Below, piece by piece: positions 1 through 7,976 of a stretch of DNA of 64,000 nt (positions within the stretch are counted from its first letter, which is position 1; the number at the start of each line of letters is the position of its first letter). The notes under the pieces were generated by a model that saw only the letters and a program-made list of their open reading frames with translations, did not search any database and was not told the DNA's origin. A program made the translations under genes and the position numbers. The DNA comes from Candidatus Bathyarchaeota archaeon (GTDB lineage: Archaea; Thermoproteota; Bathyarchaeia; Bathyarchaeales; Bathycorpusculaceae). The stretch spans positions 682,001 through 746,000 of the forward strand of contig JAOZHT010000001.1 of NCBI GenBank assembly GCA_026014735.1. The letters run 5' to 3'.

Positions 1-1
1 C

Positions 2-2746
2 ACTATTGGCGCTGTCAGTGGCGCTAACATCAACTCCAACTACCTCCAGCTTAACGACTACGGAATCAAAGTAATGCACGCACGGAATTGCCAAATCACC
101 AGCAACCACATTCAAGGTTGCACTGCTTACGGTATCCACCTCGACGGTTCTTCCCAGATTGCGTGTGCCAACAACTACCTGAGCTCCAACCTCAATGGGG
201 GAGCAGACATGGGGGTATATGATTCCGCAGGCGTAACCATAACTAACCACGCAGCCAAAGATTCTTCACTGTATGTCAACGGCAACTCAACAGTACCCCT
301 CTCAAATTCAGCGTTTAATTACCTGTCATCTGCTGGCTCTGCGGTGGTAACGATGCAGAATAGCATTTTAACCAACATCCTGACAGCAGGCAACTCAGTT
401 TTAACGGTGCAGAATAGCCGTGCTAACTGGGTAAGTTGCTATGACGCCGCAGCCGTTAACCTCGTTGCCTCGAACGTATCGAGTATACAGGTAGACGGAA
501 CTGTTAATCTGCATGTTCAGGACCCAACCGCAGTAATCTCCCAATTATACGCCAATGGCAACTCAACGGTAAATGTCAATAAGGGAACCCTCTACGATCT
601 AATCGCCTACTGCGATACTAAACTCTCCATAAGTGACGCTTCAGTAAACTGGCTTGAAGCCTACAACTTGAGCAAAACCATTTCTATGTCAAACGTCACG
701 ATCGGTACCTTTTACTTAGTGAATTCAAACACTTATTTGCTCGGCAACTTTACCGTACTCAGCCAACTCTACCTGGAAAAGAGCACCGTGGTCCGCCCAT
801 ACATTGTAACCGTTAAAGACCAATCCGGCAGCCCCGTGGCGGGTATAGCATTAACCCTAAACCGGCAAGGCAGCACCTTCTGGAGCGGCACAACCAACGC
901 TACCGGCTCTTTAGCCTTCAACATTACTTACACCGAGGCTAACTATAACTTGCCTACAACGCTTAAGGCGGGGGGCGGCGACACCTTTGCTTTGCAACAG
1001 TTTTCTTTGGTCACTAACTCTCCAATTCTGCTGACGTTACAGCAGCACACCGCCCAAGTCCACAACTTAAACACAGGCTTAAACTACTATACAATTCAAG
1101 ATGCCTTAGATGCAACTCAAACCCTCAACGGACACGTTATAAAAGCAGATTCAGGCGTCTATTCTGAATGCCCAATCATAAATAAGTCCGTTAAACTGAG
1201 GGGCGCAGGTAACGCTTCAACCATTATTGCAGCAGGCAACTCGGTAAACGTAACTTCAATACGGGCAGATAACGTAGAAGTCAGCGGATTTACCATTCAG
1301 GGCATCGTTGACCCATACGTTGGCTCTTATGGCGGCGCTTACGGAATCGTCGCTGACAGATACAGTGGTGCAAACATAAGCTACAATGTTCTGGTAAACC
1401 TGCAGTATGGTGTAGCAGTCATAAACGCCACGTCTGTTAACATTTCACATAACACCTTTAAAAACAACCAGCTCGGCACCGTTCTATATTACACCAACAA
1501 TAGCCAATTCACCCAAAACGAATTAACCAACAACACCCTCGGCTTTGGTTCAATATACGGCGTCTCCAACACAATCGCAGGCAACAACATACAGGGTAAC
1601 TCTACCTTTTCAGCGGAGGGCTTAGTTGTGTACTTATCCACTAACAACTTAATAACCGCTAACACAGTGACAGGAAACCAAATAGGCATCTACATGTTAT
1701 CAAACCAGAACAGTCAACTAACCTATAACCGAGTGGGCAACAACACTATCGGGCTTGGAATATTAAGCGCATCAACTGACATTGTCCATCATAACTTTTT
1801 CTTAAACAACGAATTACAAGCCATAACTCAATCTGGGGCCCCGGCGGCGGTCTGGGATAACGGATACCCAAGCGGAGGCAACTACTGGAGCGACTATAAC
1901 GGAACCGACAGCAACCACGACGGCATCGGCGACACGGCATACACCATCGACTCAAACAACACCGACCGCTACCCAATAGTTTACTCAACAGCAACCTTCG
2001 ATGCAGGCACAGTCAACGGTACACAATGCAGCGTGGAGACCCTCTCAAACTCTACAGTTGCCAACCTAAACATCCAAACCCAAAACAAAATCCTCAGCCT
2101 CGAAGTCTCTGGTACATCTGGGACAGCTGGCTTCACGTTAATCACTTTACCCAATAACCTCATGCAATCCGTCTACCGAGGCATCTTCACGGTTTACCTC
2201 GACGGCGTCGTCTGTGATTATACAAGCTGGTCAGATGCGAACTACACCTACATCTACCTTAACTACACGCATTCCCAGCATACCATACAAATCCAAGGAG
2301 ACACAACCCCGCCGTCAACCGTCACCGACTATGATAACCTCTGGCACAGCACCTCTCTTGCGATAACCCTGACTGCAACCGACGCGGTTGGCATCGACCA
2401 AACATACTACAGAATCAACGGCGGCGCAACAAAAAACGTTGGCGTAGACGGACAACCCATCATAACCACGGAGGGCGCCACTAACACCTTAGAGTACTGG
2501 AGCACCGATTTAGCGGGCAACACAGAATCGCATCACACCCTTTCAAACATCAAACTTGACAAAACCGCCCCCACCGGTTCCATCCAGATAAACAGCGGCG
2601 CAGCCACAACCACCTCAACCTCCGTTAATCTTGCCGTCACCGCCCAAGATCTCCTCTCGGGCGTGGATAAGGTCAGATTCAGAACGATGGCGTTTGGGAT
2701 ACTGAGGCATGGGAAACCTTCACGGCAACCCGCGCATGGACTTTAA
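2..2746 (+). CDS. Secreted NosD-like parallel beta-helix protein (5' partial, 3' frameshifted)
   Basis: The frame is open to the left edge of the window, so the true start lies outside. Repeated Asn/Gly/Ser-rich turns such as NITNN- and GNNI-type rungs form right-handed beta-helix (PbH1) repeats over two blocks. Around residue 600 there is a typical NosD/copper-binding-like end motif (GGNYWSDYNG, then DGIGD and DRYP). After this come Ig-like extracellular modules, one with a YYRINGGAT motif that recurs in the protease at 25240-28101. The protein is probably exported and displayed on the surface, where such repeats bind or cleave carbohydrate; the substrate is unknown. After VDKVRF the frame shifts and the last ~20 residues are out-of-frame nonsense. 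The real C terminus continues in another frame to 3096. Confidence 0.85.
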   Translation, partial: TIGAVSGANINSNYLQLNDYGIKVMHARNCQITSNHIQGCTAYGIHLDGSSQIACANNYLSSNLNGGADMGVYDSAGVTITNHAAKDSSLYVNGNSTVPLSNSAFNYLSSAGSAVVTMQNSILTNILTAGNSVLTVQNSRANWVSCYDAAAVNLVASNVSSIQVDGTVNLHVQDPTAVISQLYANGNSTVNVNKGTLYDLIAYCDTKLSISDASVNWLEAYNLSKTISMSNVTIGTFYLVNSNTYLLGNFTVLSQLYLEKSTVVRPYIVTVKDQSGSPVAGIALTLNRQGSTFWSGTTNATGSLAFNITYTEANYNLPTTLKAGGGDTFALQQFSLVTNSPILLTLQQHTAQVHNLNTGLNYYTIQDALDATQTLNGHVIKADSGVYSECPIINKSVKLRGAGNASTIIAAGNSVNVTSIRADNVEVSGFTIQGIVDPYVGSYGGAYGIVADRYSGANISYNVLVNLQYGVAVINATSVNISHNTFKNNQLGTVLYYTNNSQFTQNELTNNTLGFGSIYGVSNTIAGNNIQGNSTFSAEGLVVYLSTNNLITANTVTGNQIGIYMLSNQNSQLTYNRVGNNTIGLGILSASTDIVHHNFFLNNELQAITQSGAPAAVWDNGYPSGGNYWSDYNGTDSNHDGIGDTAYTIDSNNTDRYPIVYSTATFDAGTVNGTQCSVETLSNSTVANLNIQTQNKILSLEVSGTSGTAGFTLITLPNNLMQSVYRGIFTVYLDGVVCDYTSWSDANYTYIYLNYTHSQHTIQIQGDTTPPSTVTDYDNLWHSTSLAITLTATDAVGIDQTYYRINGGATKNVGVDGQPIITTEGATNTLEYWSTDLAGNTESHHTLSNIKLDKTAPTGSIQINSGAATTTSTSVNLAVTAQDLLSGVDKVRFRTMAFGILRHGKPSRQPAHGL

Positions 2747-3096
2747 CCTCGGGCGACGGCTCAAAGACGGTTTACTATCAAATCCGCGATAACTCCGGAT
2801 TAACCTTTGACTTGACAGCAACGATACTGCTTCAATCAAGCAGCTCCACTCCTACACCCACCCCAGGCGGCGGTGGAAGCGGCGGAGGTTCAAGCGGAGG
2901 CGGCTCATCAAGTGGCGGGTCATCAAGCGGCGGAGGAACCCCGACCCCGACATCTAACCCCACAGCTACCCCTGCGCCCACACCAAAAGTCCCCGAGTTC
3001 AACTTGGTCATGGCGCTGCTGATCGTTGCCTTGGCAACTTTGGCTATGCTGGCGGCTTCAAAAAGAAAAGTCGCCGCGTTCAAGCCAAACCCCTAA
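2683..3096 (+). CDS. C-terminal fragment of the beta-helix protein, with Gly/Ser/Pro linker and PEF-type membrane anchor
   Basis: This is the continuation of the preceding gene after loss of one base near 2682. Read from AAC at 2683 it gives NDGVWDTEAW and SGDGSKTVYYQIRDN, which match the equivalent part of the protease at 25240-28101 (FSNDV, SGEGTKTVYLQVRNN). A Ser/Thr/Pro/Gly-rich spacer follows. It ends in VPEFN, a hydrophobic helix and a basic tail (SKRK). This tripartite ending resembles PEF-CTERM signals processed by archaeosortases. Translation could not start here naturally, so the fragment is either a pseudogene remnant or evidence of a sequencing error. Confidence 0.75.
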   Translation, partial: NDGVWDTEAWETFTATRAWTLTSGDGSKTVYYQIRDNSGLTFDLTATILLQSSSSTPTPTPGGGGSGGGSSGGGSSSGGSSSGGGTPTPTSNPTATPAPTPKVPEFNLVMALLIVALATLAMLAASKRKVAAFKPNP

Positions 3097-3184
3097 GCTT
3101 TCGCTTGAGCCATTGCATGCTGACTCGGTTCGCCGCCAAGCCAGCGCCCTCTTTTTTGCTCTAATATCAATAAATCTGCGCAAC

Positions 3185-3236
3185 TTTTTCTTTAGTTGTT
3201 GTTGCAGGGAACCTGCCTTTATTCAACAACAACCTA
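3185..3236 (-). repeat. Hairpin element, copy 1 of a duplicated structured sequence
   Basis: A ten-base stem GTTGTTGTTG (3195-3204) pairs with CAACAACAAC (3224-3233). Inside it GCAGG pairs with CCTGC around a three-base loop. On the minus strand the order is outer stem, a TAAAGG bulge, inner stem, outer stem, then AAAGAAAAAG. A related element lies at 55446-55496 on the plus strand. It sits in the 3' region of pyrH on the pyrH-coding strand. Its function is unknown. Confidence 0.45.
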
Positions 3237-3335
3237 TGCTTTGTGTTTAACAACGCATTTTGGCATCGGGCTTGGGGGCGCGTTGTAGACTGGGTGTGGC
3301 GAATTCTACAAGCAGAGCAGGCAGCTTTCCTGATG

Positions 3336-3356
3336 CTATATAAAAGGGGCCTATAG
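3336..3356 (+). promoter_or_regulatory. TATA-type promoter with no obvious plus-strand gene
   Basis: CTATATAAAA is followed by GGGGCCTATAG. The 13 bases AAGGGGCCTATAG are identical to those just downstream of the TATA box of the gene at 6921-7157. No plus-strand coding frame begins here before 4174. A transcript would run antisense into the 3' end of pyrH, so a small RNA is possible but not shown. The rest of the interval 3097-3412 holds the hairpin element and nothing else I can recognise. Confidence 0.4.
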
Positions 3357-3412
3357 AAAGTGCATACGCGGCTATCTCCACTGCATCCTCAAGCCGCCGC
3401 AAAGAGTGCTGA

Positions 3413-4087
3413 TTAGCTGATTGTGGTTCCTACGTTCTCGCCTGCAACCGCCAAAAGCATGTTTTGCGGCTCAAACCCGCTGACAACCACCGTTTTGATG
3501 TGGCTGCGCATAAGCACTTTAACTGCTTCAGGATCGATGATTTGGTGGATACCGGCTTTATGCTCGTTTTGCTCAAAGACCTTGGCGAGCTCCGCAAAGC
3601 TCAAGCGGTCAAGCATCACTGCGTCGGGGTGTCTGCGGGGATCTTTGTTGTAGACGCCGTTTTGGTCGGAGCCCTTGAGCAGCAGATCCGCCCCGATTTT
3701 CTCCGCCACCAAAGTGGCGACGGTATCGGTGGTTATGCCCGGTCGAAGTCCCCCCATCACGGCGATTTTGCCCTCAGATAAGCAGGATGCTGCCTCGTCA
3801 GGGGACACAGCGACCCTGCTGCATGCAACCTCGCCTAGGCGCTTAAGGAAAAGCTGCGCAAACAGCCGCGAGCAGCTAATCGCCACCTCATCCTGCGCAT
3901 CCATATCCAACCCCAACTCCTTGGCTAACCCAATAAACTGCCTTGCCAGTGCGCCGCCGCCCACAACCACCGCGACCTCGTGGCCCTGCTGCTTGAGGGT
4001 TTTGATGGTGTCCGCGTATTTTCCGATGAGTTCCGTGTTGATTGGGTTCGCTACGACGCTTCCGCCTATCCGAACAACTATGCGCAT
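3413..4087 (-). CDS. pyrH: UMP kinase (archaeal type)
   Basis: This amino-acid-kinase-fold enzyme phosphorylates UMP to UDP with ATP in pyrimidine nucleotide synthesis. The 224 residues match the usual archaeal length of about 225. Visible motifs are the phosphate-binding GGS at residues 8-10, VGGGA at 42-46, GLRPGITTDTVA at 113-124, and the nucleotide-loop region NGVYNKDPRRHPDA at 143-156, which is characteristic of UMP kinases in this superfamily. The start is ATG. The gene is convergent with the beta-helix gene upstream and divergent from the DNA glycosylase. It lacks the lid features of isopentenyl phosphate kinase, the main alternative in archaea. Confidence 0.9.
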   Translation of the reverse strand: MRIVVRIGGSVVANPINTELIGKYADTIKTLKQQGHEVAVVVGGGALARQFIGLAKELGLDMDAQDEVAISCSRLFAQLFLKRLGEVACSRVAVSPDEAASCLSEGKIAVMGGLRPGITTDTVATLVAEKIGADLLLKGSDQNGVYNKDPRRHPDAVMLDRLSFAELAKVFEQNEHKAGIHQIIDPEAVKVLMRSHIKTVVVSGFEPQNMLLAVAGENVGTTIS

Positions 4088-4182
4088 ATCTGTGCCTCTT
4101 GTTGTGGTGATATGGCATATGAGGGTTAAAAATCTTTAATACCTCATAAGCTGCTCTTAGCCAACCTGTAGGATTGGCTTAC

Positions 4183-5106
4183 ATGGCATTCGCTGAAGCG
4201 TTCACCTTTGAGGTTCGTGCACCGTTTAGTTTAGCGTTGTCTGCACTGGTTTTCTCAAGCGGCGACTCCCATGTCCGCGGATACGCAAACGGCGCCTTCA
4301 GCCAAGTGCTAAGCCTCAGTGAAGGGTTAGTTTGGGCTAAAGTCACTTCCTCCGGCACAGAAAAACAGCCCAGGCTGCATGTTGAGTTAAAGTCAAACAA
4401 GCCCATCACCGCCCAAACCAAGCGGGAGGCGCAGCAGGCGTTAACCTACATTTTCAGCTTAGACTTCGACTTAGCGGACTTCTACCGGGAAACAGAAACT
4501 GACCCAGTTATGAAGCGGGTTGCGGCTGCTCTCTGCGGCTTCAAGTTCCCAGTCACCCCAACCGCCTTTGAGGGCTTAGTGGACGCAATCGTGGAGCAGC
4601 AAATCTCCATAAAAGTAGCCCGAACCATCGAGGAACGGTTAGCCCTAAAACTCGGCGAGCATATAGAAATCGAGGGGGAAACCTACAGTGCCTTTCCAAC
4701 GCCTCAGCAGGTTGCATCTGCAAGCATCAGCGATATCCAGGGCTGCGGGTTGAGCCTGCGCAAAGCCCAATACATCCATGGCGCCGCCAAAATGATCGCT
4801 GAAGGCAAATTGGACCTTGAAGGCATGAAGCAGAACCCCAATGCGGAAGAAATCGTTGTGGAGCTTGATGCACTCAAAGGCATCGGTGTTTGGACCGCGG
4901 AACTCACTGTTCTGCGTGGTATGCAACGCTACGATGTGCTTCCCGCTGATGATTTTGGAATAAGACGTGTAATCTCAACGTATTACTGCAGCGGCAAACC
5001 CATCCAAGCCGCGGAGGCGCGGGAAGTAGCTAAGGCATGGGGCAGATGGAAGGGGCTGGCGGCGTTTTATCTGATGGCCGCTGAAGTTAAGGGCGTAGAT
5101 GCTTAG
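4183..5106 (+). CDS. DNA-3-methyladenine glycosylase II-like (HhH-GPD, AlkA family)
   Basis: Base-excision repair enzyme that removes alkylated bases. It has an AlkA-type N-terminal domain followed by the helix-hairpin-helix LKGIGVWTAEL and, about 20 residues further, PADDFGI. The second Asp of this pair is at the position of the catalytic Asp of AlkA. About 307 residues is near the length of AlkA (282). The ATG at 4183 is chosen; an in-frame TTG lies nine bases upstream at 4174. It has no FeS cysteine cluster, which excludes Nth/MutY-type enzymes. Its TAG stop interlocks with the TAA of the convergent ABC permease (shared TTAG at 5103-5106). Confidence 0.88.
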   Translation: MAFAEAFTFEVRAPFSLALSALVFSSGDSHVRGYANGAFSQVLSLSEGLVWAKVTSSGTEKQPRLHVELKSNKPITAQTKREAQQALTYIFSLDFDLADFYRETETDPVMKRVAAALCGFKFPVTPTAFEGLVDAIVEQQISIKVARTIEERLALKLGEHIEIEGETYSAFPTPQQVASASISDIQGCGLSLRKAQYIHGAAKMIAEGKLDLEGMKQNPNAEEIVVELDALKGIGVWTAELTVLRGMQRYDVLPADDFGIRRVISTYYCSGKPIQAAEAREVAKAWGRWKGLAAFYLMAAEVKGVDA

Positions 5107-5954
5107 CTTGTTAGGCGCTTCTTTATCAGGTTAATACTTAAGGTAAAGAAAACAACCGTCGCCACCGACAGCCACACCAAACTTATCACAACCAACATAC
5201 CTGAGCTTAAACCCAAAATCGGCTCTACGCTGCCTGCTATTGCGCCACGGGTTAGAGTAACCACCTGAGTTAGAGGCAGGAACACTAAAGCTAAACCCTG
5301 CAGGGCTTGGGGAAGCGTTGAAAGGGGGAAGAAGGTTCCTGACAGAAACAGCATGGGCGTCACGAAGAGGAATAAGGGGTAGTTGAAGAAGTCAATTGAG
5401 GGTGAAGCCGCGGTGAAGCACATGGCGATGGAGGAGAATAGCAAGCCGCCAAAGAACGCGATTATGGGGATTAGCAGGAAAAGCGGTGTAGTTATGATGG
5501 GCTCTGCAGTGAAGAGGCCTGCGGCGCCGATTACGGCAAGCACGATGGTTGTGTTTATCGTTGCCCTTGTTGCGCCCCAAAGCAGCTCGCCTGCCACAAC
5601 TTCTTCGATGCTGATCGGCGTGGCGACTATGGCGTCGAAGGTTTTTTGGAAGTACATGCGTACAAACGAGGCAAAGGTGCACTCGAAGAAGGAACCGTTC
5701 ATTATGGCAATCGCCACCAATGCGGGCGCGATGAAGTTCACGTAGGGCATTCCCTGTATGCTGGGGATGAATCCGCCTAAGCCGAAGCCGAAGGCAGCAA
5801 GGTAAATGATGGGTTCAAGTAGCGAGGGGAAAAAGTTTACTTTAACAGTTTTTAGGAAAACGTCGAGGTTGCGTCGCCAAACCTTCCATGCCCTATAGCT
5901 GAGGTGGGGAAGCGAGAACTTCGCTGGTGACCTGCGGATGTTAGGCTGAGTCAT
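5103..5954 (-). CDS. ABC-2 type transporter permease
   Basis: Inner-membrane permease of 283 residues with six predicted hydrophobic helices and the ABC-2/NodJ-DrrB arrangement: a cytoplasmic N terminus, a hydrophilic stretch containing FQKTFDAIVATPIS, and a conserved LSGTFFPLSTLP region before the last helices. It pairs with the ATPase at 5951-6877, with which it overlaps by four bases (ATGA), so the two are translationally coupled. The pair resembles daunorubicin/lipo-oligosaccharide exporters. The substrate cannot be told from the sequence. Confidence 0.9.
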   Translation of the reverse strand: MTQPNIRRSPAKFSLPHLSYRAWKVWRRNLDVFLKTVKVNFFPSLLEPIIYLAAFGFGLGGFIPSIQGMPYVNFIAPALVAIAIMNGSFFECTFASFVRMYFQKTFDAIVATPISIEEVVAGELLWGATRATINTTIVLAVIGAAGLFTAEPIITTPLFLLIPIIAFFGGLLFSSIAMCFTAASPSIDFFNYPLFLFVTPMLFLSGTFFPLSTLPQALQGLALVFLPLTQVVTLTRGAIAGSVEPILGLSSGMLVVISLVWLSVATVVFFTLSINLIKKRLTS

Positions 5955-6877
5955 TCCTCGCGAAGTCCCCTTCCGGTTAATTTAAGGAAAACATCCTCTA
6001 GGTTTGCGCTGCGGATAGAAACGTTCTGGAGGTGGTGCTCTCGGAGGAATCCTTCGAAGACTCCGTGGGGTTTATCGGTGAAGATTTGCATGCGATCGCC
6101 CAGATGCTCTATCCGCGCTTCTGGAAAAGCCTCCTGAATAAGCTGGACGAGTGCTTGGTTGTAGTCAACCTCTAAAACCTCATGTCCCACGTGTTTGCGG
6201 ATAAGCTCGCTTGGGCTGCCTTCCTCGATGATTTTGCCGTGGTCAACGATTAAGATGCGGTCGCAGAGGATTTGGGCTTCATCCATGTAATGCGTGGTTA
6301 GGATGATGGTGACTTGCTGCTTTTTGAGGTGCCGCACTTCATCCCAGACCAGATGCCTTGCCTGCGGATCCAGTCCAACGGTGGGTTCGTCGAGGAGCAG
6401 AATCGGCGGCTTATTGATTAATGCGCGGGCAAAGATGAGTCTGCGCTTCATGCCTGTGGACAGCGCCAAAATCGGCAGGTCCTTTTTTTCTTCCAGCTGA
6501 AAGAACTTTAGTTGCTCTGCTGCCCTTTTTTGCGCTTCCTCTTTTTCGATGTCATAGTAGCGTGCATAAACCGTTAGGTTCTCCATGACGGTGAAGTCTG
6601 GGTCAAGGTTGTCCTCTTGGGGCGACACGCCGACTTTGGCTTTGATTTCCCGGCACCTGTTTTTTACGCTTAGCCCTGCAACGGTTAATTCACCTGAGGT
6701 TGGCAGAAGAAAACAGTACATCATCCGCACAGTCGTGGTTTTGCCTGCTCCGTTTGGCCCCAGGAAACCGACGCATTCGCCGCGGTAAACTTTGAAGTCT
6801 ATGCCGTCGACGGCTACGAATTCGCCGTATTTTTTGGTTAATGCCTTGGCTTCGATGAGGACTTCTCTGTCATCCAT
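5951..6877 (-). CDS. ABC transporter ATP-binding protein (DrrA/NodI type)
   Basis: Cytoplasmic ATPase energising the adjacent ABC-2 permease. Its 308 residues show Walker A GPNGAGKTT (40-48), a Q-loop near Q87, the signature LSTGMKRRL (139-147; Ser-Thr-Gly instead of Ser-Gly-Gly), Walker B ILLLDEP (159-165) and the switch His at about 196. A C-terminal extension of about 80 residues is typical of the drug-export branch. It is the first gene of a two-gene operon. Starting at ATG 6877, it is preceded by a short gap after the DUF3795-like gene on the same strand. Confidence 0.92.
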   Translation of the reverse strand: MDDREVLIEAKALTKKYGEFVAVDGIDFKVYRGECVGFLGPNGAGKTTTVRMMYCFLLPTSGELTVAGLSVKNRCREIKAKVGVSPQEDNLDPDFTVMENLTVYARYYDIEKEEAQKRAAEQLKFFQLEEKKDLPILALSTGMKRRLIFARALINKPPILLLDEPTVGLDPQARHLVWDEVRHLKKQQVTIILTTHYMDEAQILCDRILIVDHGKIIEEGSPSELIRKHVGHEVLEVDYNQALVQLIQEAFPEARIEHLGDRMQIFTDKPHGVFEGFLREHHLQNVSIRSANLEDVFLKLTGRGLREE

Positions 6878-6920
6878 AAACGTTCACGTAAAGATTCACA
6901 TGGGGCACTTTAACTGTTGC

Positions 6921-7157
6921 TTACTGTTTCCCCGCAAGGTACATGCAGTAGCCGTAGCTTATGGGGCCCTGCTTGGTGGTTTCACAGGGGAACTCTTTAC
7001 ATTCAAAGCAATACGCTACACCTTTTTGGTGGGCGCAATTGCAGATTTGACAGAACCTGTTTTCCCTTGCCACGCAGCCTACAGTCCCGTTTGGGCATGT
7101 GCCGCTGGTCATTTTTGGGCATTTCTCGCATGCGATACCGCAGACACCAACTTTCAT
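6921..7157 (-). CDS. Small Cys-rich protein, DUF3795-like
   Basis: A 78-residue soluble protein starting MKVGVCGIACEKCP, the hallmark of DUF3795. Further cysteines follow in the order CPNGTVGC, CQICNC, CFEC and PCE, so it probably binds zinc or an Fe-S cluster. No enzymatic role is known for the family. A clear Shine-Dalgarno-like AAAGGAGA precedes the ATG and a TATA box lies 41 bases upstream. It lies 44 bases before the ABC operon on the same strand and may be co-transcribed with it. Confidence 0.8.
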   Translation of the reverse strand: MKVGVCGIACEKCPKMTSGTCPNGTVGCVARENRFCQICNCAHQKGVAYCFECKEFPCETTKQGPISYGYCMYLAGKQ

Positions 7158-7186
7158 GTCTTTGTCTCCTTTAGCTGTGAAAAAAA

Positions 7187-7206
7187 CTATAGGCCCCTTA
7201 TATAAA
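7187..7206 (-). promoter_or_regulatory. TATA promoter of the DUF3795-like gene
   Basis: Read on the minus strand, TTTATATAA is followed by GGGGCCTATAG. The start codon is 41 bases downstream, which leaves room for a short leader with a ribosome-binding site. The 13-base block AAGGGGCCTATAG recurs at 3344-3356. Confidence 0.6.
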
Positions 7207-7226
7207 GGCGCATCGGCCCTCGGTTG

Positions 7227-7781
7227 CTAGCCGAAGATGCTTGTGTAGAGGGCAAGAAAACTCAGGATCCCCGCGATATAGGAAAGCACCCATAGAACCC
7301 AGGTTAACTTAGCCAGTCTCTTTGTTTTGGCTTCAAATGTTGTGGAGCTCGGTCGCCAGAGCAGTACCATCCACACCGCGAAGGCGATGGCGGGAATCGA
7401 GAGTACGCCATGGGAGACAAACGCGAAGATATGCATCGGCTCGTTGAAGTAGAGCTCCATGGAGCCCTCGGTGGGCGGCGTCATGACGATGACTGAGCTG
7501 AAGGTAACCAATGTGGCGCAGACCACCACGATTAAGGTGACGCCATGCAGAAGCATATTGCCCTTGCGCCTAAACCACATGCTCAAAAGAATCAGCGCGG
7601 TCCAAAGCGTCTGCATCGAGAGGTTGATGGCATGGTAGCTTGAGCTGATTTCGCCCGAGAAGTAGGTGAGGGCGGCGATGAAGCCGAGCATCACGGCAAA
7701 GACGACGGCGATTGCGAGGATTGCAAGTTTTCCTTCTGAGAGGCGAGGTTTTTTGGATGCGGGTTGGGTGGTCATATCCAT
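7227..7781 (-). CDS. DUF420-like multi-pass membrane protein
   Basis: About 184 residues with five or six hydrophobic segments. Features seen in DUF420 proteins are an early HAINLSMQ segment, RRKGNMLLHG, a later HIFAFVSHGVLSIP with conserved histidines, and the C-terminal RLAKLTWVLWVLSYIAGILS. DUF420 members are membrane proteins often linked to respiratory haem-copper or cytochrome maturation genes, but no such genes are nearby. I chose ATG 7781 (MDMTTQ); the frame is open to 7874, but that extension crosses two palindromic operator-like sites and would be non-coding. It is divergent from the ParB-like regulator. Confidence 0.65.
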   Translation of the reverse strand: MDMTTQPASKKPRLSEGKLAILAIAVVFAVMLGFIAALTYFSGEISSSYHAINLSMQTLWTALILLSMWFRRKGNMLLHGVTLIVVVCATLVTFSSVIVMTPPTEGSMELYFNEPMHIFAFVSHGVLSIPAIAFAVWMVLLWRPSSTTFEAKTKRLAKLTWVLWVLSYIAGILSFLALYTSIFG

Positions 7782-7818
7782 CACTTTGCGTTTAGGTTTT
7801 AGCGTTAAAGGCTTTTTG

Positions 7819-7867
7819 GTCAAGAAAGTTTGACTGAAACTTTGGGGGCTGGTCAAACTTTTTTGAC
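7819..7867. promoter_or_regulatory. Two palindromic operator-like sites GTCAA-N6-TTGAC
   Basis: Two perfect inverted repeats, at 7819-7834 and 7852-7867, are spaced 33 bp apart, close to three DNA turns. Each is part of a longer TGGTCAA-N6-TTGACTG. A further half-site TGGTCAA lies at 7930-7936, just before the TATA-like TTAAATAAT of the ParB-like gene. The placement between two divergent genes suggests control of one or both, possibly by the ParB-like protein itself. Confidence 0.55.
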
Positions 7868-7976
7868 TGCGCATTACCCTAAATTTAAGCCCTAAATGTG
7901 GAGACTTCTGGGTTAAACTGCCCCAAGATTGGTCAAGGTTAAATAATCAATCATACAAAGAGAAGAAGGAAAACAA

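Noticed and set aside
3330-3415. C/D-box small RNA (TGATG ... CTGA) after the TATA block
   Set aside because: The box-like sequences are weak and internal C'/D' boxes are missing; only the promoter-like block is reported.
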